45,416 bases of DNA from an uncultured beta proteobacterium. GTDB lineage: Bacteria > Pseudomonadota > Gammaproteobacteria > Burkholderiales > Burkholderiaceae_C. A program made the translations under genes and the position numbers. The notes beneath the pieces are model-generated. The model had not been told where the DNA came from. It was given only the letters and a program-made list of their open reading frames with translations, and did no database searches. The stretch is taken from positions 1 through 45,416 of the forward strand of contig CAIWNX010000224.1 of assembly GCA_903914175.1 (NCBI GenBank). The letters run 5' to 3'. This document shows positions 8,333-15,254 of the stretch, piece after piece; the first letter of the stretch is position 1, and the number at the start of each line of letters is the position of its first letter.

Positions 8333-8881
8333 ATGAATTCTTTGTTCACTCCCCCTATACGCCTGTTGCTTGGCCGCATCGCGGCGGGCCTGCTGATCGT
8401 CCTGACCGCAACAACGGCCGTCCGCGCCGAAGAAAACGAAAAAAAAGGTTTCTTCGGCTTCTTCAAGGGCGAAGGCGGCAAAACCGTGGCGCAAACACCC
8501 GCTCCGCCCAAGTACAAGCAGGAATGCGCCTCCTGCCACATGGCCTACCCGCCCGGTCTGCTGCCCGCAGCCTCCTGGCAGCACCTGATGGCCAATCTGG
8601 GCAAGCACTACGGCACCGATGCTTCACTCGCTGCGGAAGATGCCACTCAAATTGGGAACTGGCTCAGCGCCAACGCCGGCACCTACAAGCGCGTCAGCGG
8701 CACGCCGTCGGAGGACCGCATCAGCCAGTCGGACTGGTTCCTGCGCAAACACCGCGCCGGCGAAGTGCCCGCCAACGTCTGGACGCGCGCCTCGGTGCGC
8801 AGCCCGGCCAACTGCTCTGCCTGTCACTCGGGCGCCGAGCAGGGAAACTTCAACGAACGCCAAGTCAAGATCCCCGGATAA
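8333..8881 (+). CDS. diheme cytochrome c (DHC type)
   Basis: A 182-residue exported protein with a signal peptide (LLLGRIAAGLLIVLTATTA, cleaved near VRA at about residue 33) and two c-type heme motifs, CASCH (65-69) and CSACH (161-165), about 95 residues apart. The spacing and the segment YPPGLLPAASWQHLM match the DHC family, the electron partner of SHP. It is the first gene of the cytochrome module and likely passes electrons to SHP in the periplasm. A stretch of charged and Phe-Gly residues after the signal (EKKGFFGFFKGEGG) may act as a flexible or surface tether. A closely similar domain is fused to the cytochrome b two genes downstream. Confidence 0.88.
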   Translation: MNSLFTPPIRLLLGRIAAGLLIVLTATTAVRAEENEKKGFFGFFKGEGGKTVAQTPAPPKYKQECASCHMAYPPGLLPAASWQHLMANLGKHYGTDASLAAEDATQIGNWLSANAGTYKRVSGTPSEDRISQSDWFLRKHRAGEVPANVWTRASVRSPANCSACHSGAEQGNFNERQVKIPG

Positions 8882-8948
8882 AAGGCCTGCAAACCGCTTG
8901 ACCAGCGGCCTCGCGTTGGCAATTTTTATCACTCCAGAAAAATACCCC

Positions 8949-9353
8949 ATGAAACCAAGCCTGAACAAAACAAGCATCCTGGCCTGCCTGGCCCTGGCAC
9001 TACCACTGTGCGCGAGCGCCAATCCGATTCTGGAGAGCTACCGCACAGCCGCCAAACAGGAAAATCCGGCGTTCAAGGACTTCTCGGCAGCAACCGGCCA
9101 GAAGTTCTACACAGCCAAAGTGGGAACCCTGTCCTGTGCTTCATGCCACACCGACTCACCCATGGCCGCCGGCAAGCACGCCAGCACCAACAAGGAAATT
9201 CTGCCGTTGGCGCCAGCCGCCAATCCGAAGCGCTTTGCTGATGCCGCCAACGTCGAAAAGTGGTTCAAACGCAACTGCAACGACGTCCTCAAACGCGCCT
9301 GCACGGCGCAGGAAAAGGGCGATTTCATGAGCTACGTCCTGTCCGTCAAATAA
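8949..9353 (+). CDS. SHP-type monoheme cytochrome c (DUF1924)
   Basis: A 134-residue exported protein with a signal peptide ending at CASA (about 23) and one heme motif, CASCH (63-67). It resembles Sphaeroides Heme Protein, an unusual c-type cytochrome that binds oxygen because its sixth heme ligand is an asparagine. The expected region is present: WFKRNCNDVLKRAC, with Asn109 as the likely ligand and Cys110 and Cys118 as a probable disulfide next to it. In the known family SHP lies in operons with a diheme cytochrome c and a membrane cytochrome b, exactly as here. The physiological substrate is not established; an oxygenase or oxygen-sensing role has been proposed. Confidence 0.85.
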   Translation: MKPSLNKTSILACLALALPLCASANPILESYRTAAKQENPAFKDFSAATGQKFYTAKVGTLSCASCHTDSPMAAGKHASTNKEILPLAPAANPKRFADAANVEKWFKRNCNDVLKRACTAQEKGDFMSYVLSVK

Positions 9354-9395
9354 GGTGCCGACCTCTCAGCGCCGCATGGCCGTGCGGATTCATCC

Positions 9396-10583
9396 ATGAA
9401 AAACCGCAACCATCCAGACTTCCAAGCCATGCAGCGCACCCTGATTTGGGACGTTCCGACACGCTTGTTCCACTGGATGCTGGCGCTGAGTTTTGTCCTT
9501 GCCTGGCTCACCACCGGATCGGACCGCTGGCTCGCGGTTCATGTGTTTCTGGGCTACCTGATGATGGGGCTGATCGGCTTTCGCATCGTCTGGGGTCTGG
9601 CCGGTACACACTATGCCCGCTTTGCCTCGTTCTGGTATGGGCCGCGCGCGGCGCTGGCCTACTTGCGCGCGGTTTTGCACGGCACGGCAGCACGCCACAT
9701 TGGTCATAACCCGACCGGCAGCGTCGCCATCTATTTCCTGATGTTACTGACCCTGGTGGTGAGTATCAGCGGCTTTTTTACGCTCGGCGGCGAGGAGCAG
9801 CAAGGCGCGCTCTCGGGTGTGATGAGCCTGGTGCAAAGCCGCACTTTCAAGAAGTTGCATGAGCTATCGGCCAACGTGATGCTGCTGCTGGTGATCGGCC
9901 ACTTGACAGGAGTCGTCGTGGAAAGCTTCCAGCATCGCGAGAACCTGGCGCGTTCCATGCTCAGCGGCAACAAGATGGCCGAGCCCGGTGTGCCGAGCGC
10001 GACATCGCGCTGGGGCGTAGCCGCGCTGTTGCTGGCGCTGATACTTGGCTTTGGTTTCTGGTGGTTTTACTACGCCGTTGATACCAAACTGGACCAGTTA
10101 CGCGGCGAACAGGAAAGTCCGCACGTCAAGTTCATCGGCACCCCGCTGGCCGACAACCCACAGTGGCGCGCTGAATGCGGCAGTTGCCACCTCGCCTACC
10201 ACCCGAACCTGCTGCCAAGCCGCTCCTGGAAAGCGCTGATGGCCGGGCAAGCCCAGCATTTCGGTTCCGATCTGGCGCTCGATGCAACTGCCACTGCCGC
10301 GCTGCTTGAATACGCCATCGCCAACTCGGCCGACAAGCAACTAACCGAGGCCTCATACAAAATTGCGCGCTCGCTCAAACCGGCCGAGGCACCGCTGCGC
10401 ATCAGCGAAACACCGTACTGGGTCAAGAAGCACCGCAAGATCACGGCAGCGCAATGGCAATCGGACCCGATCAAGAGCAAAGCCAACTGTGCGGCCTGCC
10501 ACCTTGACGCCGATGAGGGAACTTTCCTCGATGCGGCGATGCATATCCCGGCGGCGCCGGCCAAGCCCAAGGCGAGCCAGTAG
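9396..10583 (+). CDS. cytochrome b561 fused to a C-terminal diheme cytochrome c domain
   Basis: A 395-residue fusion. Residues about 15-180 are a four-helix b561-type cytochrome b, beginning WDVPTRLFHWMLAL with a likely heme-ligand His, and including further His residues in helices 2 to 4. A fifth membrane helix (about 210-230, LLLALILGFGFWWFYYAV) leads to the periplasm. Residues about 240-395 are a DHC-like domain with CGSCH (261-265) and CAACH (365-369) and the same YHPNLLPSRSWKALM segment as the free DHC upstream. The protein should take electrons from quinol and deliver them to the periplasmic hemes and on to SHP. An ATG at 9429 is an alternative start. The last gene of the module. Confidence 0.88.
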   Translation: MKNRNHPDFQAMQRTLIWDVPTRLFHWMLALSFVLAWLTTGSDRWLAVHVFLGYLMMGLIGFRIVWGLAGTHYARFASFWYGPRAALAYLRAVLHGTAARHIGHNPTGSVAIYFLMLLTLVVSISGFFTLGGEEQQGALSGVMSLVQSRTFKKLHELSANVMLLLVIGHLTGVVVESFQHRENLARSMLSGNKMAEPGVPSATSRWGVAALLLALILGFGFWWFYYAVDTKLDQLRGEQESPHVKFIGTPLADNPQWRAECGSCHLAYHPNLLPSRSWKALMAGQAQHFGSDLALDATATAALLEYAIANSADKQLTEASYKIARSLKPAEAPLRISETPYWVKKHRKITAAQWQSDPIKSKANCAACHLDADEGTFLDAAMHIPAAPAKPKASQ

Positions 10584-10622
10584 GGCAGGCGGACCGCGGC
10601 CGGTTGCTGCGACAATCGGGGC

Positions 10623-11732
10623 ATGAATACACCCGCCCAAACCGGCGCTTTTGCGCCCCTCCAGAACGACACGTTCCTGCGCGCCTGCCTGCGCCAGGCC
10701 ACTGAACACACACCCGTCTGGCTGATGCGCCAGGCCGGACGCTATCTGCCCGAATACCGCGAAACGCGAGCCAAGGCCGGCAGCTTCATGGGCCTGGCCA
10801 CCAACACCGACTATGCGACCGAGGTCACACTGCAGCCGCTGGAACGTTATCCGCTCGATGCAGCGATCCTGTTCAGCGACATCCTGACCGTGCCCGACGC
10901 CATGGGCCTGGGCCTTTCCTTTGCACTGGGCGAAGGCCCGAAGTTTGCGCACGCCGTGCGCGACGAAGCGGCAGTGGCCAAACTGGCCGTGCCGGACATG
11001 GACAAACTGCGCTATGTCTTTGACGCGGTCACCTCCATCCGCAAGGCGCTCAAAGGCAGCGTACCGCTGATCGGCTTTTCCGGCAGTCCCTGGACACTGG
11101 CTTGCTACATGGTCGAAGGCGCGGGCTCGGACGACTACCGCCTGGTCAAGACCATGCTCTACAGCCGCCCGGACCTGATGCACCGAATTCTGCAAATCAA
11201 CGCCGACGCGGTAGCGCTCTACCTCAACACCCAGATCGAAGCCGGCGCGCAAGCCGTGATGGTGTTCGACAGTTGGGGCGGCGTACTGGCCGACGGCGCC
11301 TTCCAGGAATTCAGCCTGACCTACACCGCGCGGGTGCTGGCGCAGTTAAAGAAAGAACACAATGGTGTGCGCATCCCATCCATCGTCTTCACCAAGGGCG
11401 GCGGCCTGTGGCTGGAAGAAATGGGGCGCCTTGACTGCGACGCGCTAGGCCTGGACTGGACCGTCAACCTGGCCAAGGCACGCGCCCTGGTCGGTCAAAG
11501 CAAGGCCCTGCAAGGCAATCTTGACCCCAACGTCCTGTTCGCCCAGCCGGCGCAAATCGAAGCTGAAGTGATCAAGGTCCTGAACAGTTTTGGCAAGCCG
11601 CACAGCGGCGCCGGCACCGGGCCGACGCAGATTTTCAACCTCGGGCACGGTATTAGTCAGCACACACCTCCAGACAACGTGGCGGCGCTGGTGCAGGCGG
11701 TACACGAACACTCGAGAAAAATGCGCGCCTGA
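10623..11732 (+). CDS. hemE: uroporphyrinogen decarboxylase
   Basis: A 369-residue cytoplasmic enzyme that removes four carboxyl groups from uroporphyrinogen III to give coproporphyrinogen III in heme synthesis. The family signature [16 protein letters not shown] is at residues about 30-45, and the second signature [16 protein letters not shown] is near residue 147. The length is normal for the family. It is 39 bp after the cytochrome b gene on the same strand; the heme product supplies the cytochromes upstream, but this neighbourhood may be coincidental. Confidence 0.97.
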   Translation: MNTPAQTGAFAPLQNDTFLRACLRQATEHTPVWLMRQAGRYLPEYRETRAKAGSFMGLATNTDYATEVTLQPLERYPLDAAILFSDILTVPDAMGLGLSFALGEGPKFAHAVRDEAAVAKLAVPDMDKLRYVFDAVTSIRKALKGSVPLIGFSGSPWTLACYMVEGAGSDDYRLVKTMLYSRPDLMHRILQINADAVALYLNTQIEAGAQAVMVFDSWGGVLADGAFQEFSLTYTARVLAQLKKEHNGVRIPSIVFTKGGGLWLEEMGRLDCDALGLDWTVNLAKARALVGQSKALQGNLDPNVLFAQPAQIEAEVIKVLNSFGKPHSGAGTGPTQIFNLGHGISQHTPPDNVAALVQAVHEHSRKMRA

Positions 11733-11780
11733 GCGGTTTGCGCCCTGGCTTTCTAGCATTCTTTTGACCTATATCGTGTT

Positions 11781-11835
11781 AGTGGCGCCTGACTTATGCA
11801 CATTTATTTTGCTGCACTGCGAAAGAGGCGCCACT
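11781..11835. repeat. 10-bp perfect inverted repeat flanking a DnaA box
   Basis: AGTGGCGCCT at 11781-11790 is exactly complementary to AGGCGCCACT at 11826-11835, with a 35-bp loop holding the DnaA box at 11794-11802. There is no T-run after the second arm on the plus strand, so it is not a standard terminator for hemE. Confidence 0.7.
11794..11802 (+). promoter_or_regulatory. DnaA box (TTATGCACA)
   Basis: TTATGCACA fits the DnaA box consensus TTWTNCACA without mismatch. It lies in the loop of the inverted repeat downstream of hemE. Confidence 0.6.
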
Positions 11836-11979
11836 TTGGCTGAGCCCTGCTACAAAACCAATAGCGATCCTAAGTTGTTGATTTATAACGGTTTACAAAT
11901 TTGCTTTTTTTATGGGCAATCCAGCCAAAGCCTTGATTCTTAAGGCTCCTAAGCGAGCGGAGTCAGGATATCAACAAAG

Positions 11980-11988
11980 TTATCCACA
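11980..11988 (+). promoter_or_regulatory. DnaA box (TTATCCACA)
   Basis: TTATCCACA is the strongest form of the DnaA box. It is in the same orientation as the box at 11794-11802 and about 97 bp before the priA start codon. Confidence 0.65.
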
Positions 11989-12084
11989 GAATCCTTGGAC
12001 GACAGGCAAATCGTTTAAAAATCAAGCACTTAAGGCAACTATCGCAAGTTCACATCAAGTACCCGCCCCAACTCAGTTGCCACC

Positions 12085-14226
12085 ATGAGCCACTGCCTTG
12101 CGGTCCTGGTCCAGACACCGGCGCACAGCCAGATCGCTGGCGCCTTGAGTTACCGAAGTGCGCTTGCCCTGCCCGCAGGCACGCTGGTACGCGTGCCGCT
12201 GGGCAAACGCGAGATGCTGGGCCTGGTGTGGGATGCGCCAGACCCCGGCGCAGCTCAAGCCCCAATTGCCCCGGAAAAACTGCGCTCCTTGATCGGTCCA
12301 CTCGAAGGCCTGGCGCCTGTGAGCCCAGCCTGGCGCCAACTCGTCACTTTCGCGGCCGGTTATTACCAGCGCTCAGTGGGCGAAGTGGCATTGGCGGCGC
12401 TGCCGCCGCAACTGCGCGAGCTCAGCACGGTGCAACTGGCACGGCGCCTGAAACGCCATGCCAAAGCCGGCACCCCAAACGCGGCAAACGGCGTCAGCGA
12501 CGAAGATCCGACCGTACTGACGCCGGAGCAGGCGCTGGCCCTGGCACGCTTCGAAGCCGAAAGCGGCCCGTTCCTGCTGTTTGGCGCCACCGGCAGCGGC
12601 AAGACCGAAGTCTATTTGCGTTGCGTGCAAAACCTGCTGACAACCCAGCCGCAGGCCCAGGCCATGGTGATGGTGCCGGAAATCAACCTGACACCCCAGC
12701 TCGAAGCGCGTTTCCGCTCACGTTTCGAACCATTGTTTGGCGAACAAGCGGTGGTCTCGCTGCACAGCGGCATGAGCCCAGCGCAGCGCCTCAAGAGCTG
12801 GCTGGCCGCGCACAGCGGCGCCGCGCGCATCGTGCTGGGCACCCGCATGGCGGTGTTTGCCTCGCTGCCGCAGCTGCGTCTGATCATCGTCGACGAGGAA
12901 CACGACCCGAGCTACAAAAGCGGCGAAGGCGCACGCTACTCGGCGCGCGACCTGGCGGTCTACCGGGGCCGGCTGGAGGGCGCCAAGGTGCTGCTCGGCT
13001 CGGCCACACCCTCGCTGGAAAGCTGGCACCACAGCCGGCCAGCGGCCCAAGGCGGGCGCTACCTGCGCCTGGAAATGCCGAGTCGCATTGGCCTTGACGC
13101 CGCCCTGCCGCTGGTGCGCCGGGTGGACATGACGCACCAGCCCAAGCGCTGCGTCATCGCGCCGCCCCTGCTCGACGCCATTGCGCAGCGCGTGGCGCGC
13201 GGCGAGCAAAGCCTGATCTTCCTGAACCGGCGCGGCTACGCCCCGGTGTTGCATTGCAGCGACTGCGACTGGAAAAGCGAATGCCCGCACTGCAGTGCCT
13301 ACCGCGTCTTTCACAAGATCGACCGCACCCTGCGCTGCCACCACTGCGGCTACACCGAACGTGTGCCGCGCGCCTGCCCGGCCTGCGGCAACCCCGACAT
13401 CACGGCACTCGGTCGCGGCACCGAACGGCTCGAAGAACACCTGGCCGAACTGCTGGCCGACGTGCGCCGCCCGAACTCGGTATCCGAACAGTGGCCCGCG
13501 GGTGAACCGGTGCGCATCGCGCGCATCGATGCCGACAGCACCCGGCTCAAGGGTGAGTTGAGCGCGCAACTGGCGCGCGTGCACGCCGGCGAGGTCGACG
13601 TGCTGGTGGGCACCCAGATGATCGCCAAGGGGCACGACTTTCGCCGCATCACGCTGGTGGCAGCAATCAACGCCGACGGCGCCCTGTTCTCCAGCGATTT
13701 CCGGGCTCCGGAGCGCCTCTTCGGCCTGCTGATGCAGGCAACCGGCCGCGCCGGGCGCGACGCCGACATCAGTGGCGTCAGCGAAATGTGGCTGCAGACC
13801 TTTCACCCGCAGCACCCGGTGTTTGAAGCCCTCAAACGCCACGACTACCCGGCCTTTGCCGCAGGCCAGCTGGCCGAGCGCGAACAGGCCGCGCTGCCGC
13901 CCTTCAGTTTTCAGGCGCTGGTGCGCTCCGAAGCGCGCACGCAGGAAACCGCACAAGGCTTCCTGAATGCCGCCAGCGCAGCTGCCAGCAGCATGGCCGA
14001 TGGCGCAGCCCTGTTACAACACATCACGCTGTACCCGTCCGTTCCCATGGGCATGCAGCGCGTGGCCGATGTGGAGCGCGCCCAGATGCTGATCGAGAGC
14101 CCTTCACGCGCAGCGCTGCAGCGTTTCCTGAGCGCCTGGCAAGCGGTGCTGCACAGCACACGCGGGCAAGCCGAAGGCAAGGGCCTGCTGCGCTGGGCGA
14201 TTGACGTCGATCCGCTATTGATTTAA
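12085..14226 (+). CDS. priA: primosomal protein N', replication restart helicase PriA
   Basis: A 713-residue superfamily 2 DNA helicase that recognises stalled forks and reloads the replisome. Visible parts in order: N-terminal 3'-DNA-binding domain (1-110), Walker A GATGSGKTEVY (about 167-177), the DEEHD box (about 268), a zinc-binding insert with paired cysteines CSDCDWKSECPHC and CHHCGY plus CPACG (about 391-436), helicase motif V/VI region (GTQMIAKGHDF and QATGRAGR), and the C-terminal domain. All key residues are intact and length is normal. The gene ends 3 bp before the end of the convergent AEC transporter gene. The 352-bp upstream spacer holds DnaA boxes. Confidence 0.97.
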   Translation: MSHCLAVLVQTPAHSQIAGALSYRSALALPAGTLVRVPLGKREMLGLVWDAPDPGAAQAPIAPEKLRSLIGPLEGLAPVSPAWRQLVTFAAGYYQRSVGEVALAALPPQLRELSTVQLARRLKRHAKAGTPNAANGVSDEDPTVLTPEQALALARFEAESGPFLLFGATGSGKTEVYLRCVQNLLTTQPQAQAMVMVPEINLTPQLEARFRSRFEPLFGEQAVVSLHSGMSPAQRLKSWLAAHSGAARIVLGTRMAVFASLPQLRLIIVDEEHDPSYKSGEGARYSARDLAVYRGRLEGAKVLLGSATPSLESWHHSRPAAQGGRYLRLEMPSRIGLDAALPLVRRVDMTHQPKRCVIAPPLLDAIAQRVARGEQSLIFLNRRGYAPVLHCSDCDWKSECPHCSAYRVFHKIDRTLRCHHCGYTERVPRACPACGNPDITALGRGTERLEEHLAELLADVRRPNSVSEQWPAGEPVRIARIDADSTRLKGELSAQLARVHAGEVDVLVGTQMIAKGHDFRRITLVAAINADGALFSSDFRAPERLFGLLMQATGRAGRDADISGVSEMWLQTFHPQHPVFEALKRHDYPAFAAGQLAEREQAALPPFSFQALVRSEARTQETAQGFLNAASAAASSMADGAALLQHITLYPSVPMGMQRVADVERAQMLIESPSRAALQRFLSAWQAVLHSTRGQAEGKGLLRWAIDVDPLLI

Positions 14227-14229
14227 GCG

Positions 14230-15195
14230 CTATATCTGCAACGACACCGCCAGCGAAAAAGTCAGGAAGGCTGCTGCCGTCGAGACCAGAATGATGCGGG
14301 CGATGCGTCCGTTGTCAGCGCCAAAGCGTTCGGCCAGCAGCGACACGTTGCTGGCGCTCGGCAGCGCGGCCGCCAACACGATGGTGGTGAAAGCGGATTG
14401 ACCGAGCGGCAGCCCGGACTTGATCGCCAGCGTGCCAACCAACAGCACCAGGAGCGGATGCGCCAGCAACTTGATGGCGGCCACCGGCAGAAAATCACGC
14501 CCGGGAATCGGCGCATGACCCTGCTCCAGCGCCAGCATCTGCGAGCGCGCCAGCACCGCACCGATGGTGAACAGCGCTACCGGGGAAGCCGCGTCAGCCA
14601 GCATGCCAACGGTCTGCGCCACCGGTTTGGGCAATTCGAACTGAAGCATCGAACTGAGCGCGCCCAGCAGAATCGCCCACGGCAGCGGATTCGTCAGCAC
14701 ACCGCGCAGCGCCTTGCCGAAGGCCTTGCGCGCGCCGTGCTGATCGGCACCATCGAGCCTGGACAGCGCAATGCACAGCGAGGTCGTGAGCACCATGTCG
14801 ATCACCATGGTCAGAATCACGGGGCCGGCCGCCTGCGGCCCGAGCAGCGCCACCAGCAGCGGCACGCCCATGAAGCCGGTGTTGGGGAACGCCGCCACCA
14901 GCGCGCCAAAAGCGGCGTCGTTCCAGCCGATGCGCGGATTGCGGCTGATCGCCACCGCCAGCGCCACCACGATCAGGGCCGCCACCGACCAGGTGAAAAC
15001 AACACCCGTATCCAGCAGTTGCGCAATCGGTGTCATGGCGCCAAAGCGATACAACATGCAAGGCAGGGCGAAGAACAGCACAAAGCTGTTCAGTCCGGAG
15101 ACCGCCGGCAACGGCAGCACGCGCCAGCGCGCCGCCAGGTAGCCGCACAGCACCAGCGCGAAAAAGGGAAAGGTGATCAGGAGAATCTGCAGCAC
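14230..15195 (-). CDS. AEC-family transporter (auxin efflux carrier type)
   Basis: A hydrophobic protein with about ten membrane helices in the arrangement of the AEC/BART family, inner-membrane permeases for organic acids and related solutes in bacteria. The most likely start is the GTG at 15195 (VLQILLITFPFFALVLCGYL), giving 321 residues, the usual family length; the frame runs further upstream to 15300, but that part looks non-coding and would overlap the rep promoter. The family pattern GLNSFVLFFALPCMLY and the mid-protein FPNTGFMGVPLLVALLG are clear. The substrate is unknown. It is divergent from rep, with about 60 bp between the starts. Confidence 0.85.
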   Translation of the reverse strand: MLQILLITFPFFALVLCGYLAARWRVLPLPAVSGLNSFVLFFALPCMLYRFGAMTPIAQLLDTGVVFTWSVAALIVVALAVAISRNPRIGWNDAAFGALVAAFPNTGFMGVPLLVALLGPQAAGPVILTMVIDMVLTTSLCIALSRLDGADQHGARKAFGKALRGVLTNPLPWAILLGALSSMLQFELPKPVAQTVGMLADAASPVALFTIGAVLARSQMLALEQGHAPIPGRDFLPVAAIKLLAHPLLVLLVGTLAIKSGLPLGQSAFTTIVLAAALPSASNVSLLAERFGADNGRIARIILVSTAAAFLTFSLAVSLQI

Positions 15196-15254
15196 GCCGC
15201 TATTGTCCAGTACTTGGTCTCTGTATGATTCGCGGCTTCGCTCAAAGTATCTCA

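Larger units (their letters stand above)
11733..12084. other. 352-bp AT-rich intergenic spacer between hemE and priA
   Basis: No gene is supported. The spacer is markedly AT-richer than its surroundings, including runs such as GATTTATAACGGTTTACAAA and a run of seven T near 11910. It holds two DnaA boxes in the same orientation (11794-11802 and 11980-11988) and a perfect 10-bp inverted repeat (11781-11790 and 11826-11835). A short frame through 11943 is open but has no coding look. priA expression must start from here. Confidence 0.8.

Noticed and set aside
11733-12084. Primary replication origin next to hemE
   Set aside because: The DnaA boxes and AT-richness are suggestive, but there is no dnaA, dnaN or gyrB here and the leftward S10 operon at the right edge would then run against the fork. 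Kept as a DnaA-binding region only.
12718-13956. 412-codon minus frame opposite priA
   Set aside because: Shadow frame of a well-conserved helicase; no ribosome binding site or motif.
14205-14233. Possible shared repeat between the end of priA and the spacer after hemE (a CAATAGCG-like text on opposite strands)
   Set aside because: The similarity is about ten bases, and at 14205 it lies within the priA coding end, so it is not a convincing repeat.
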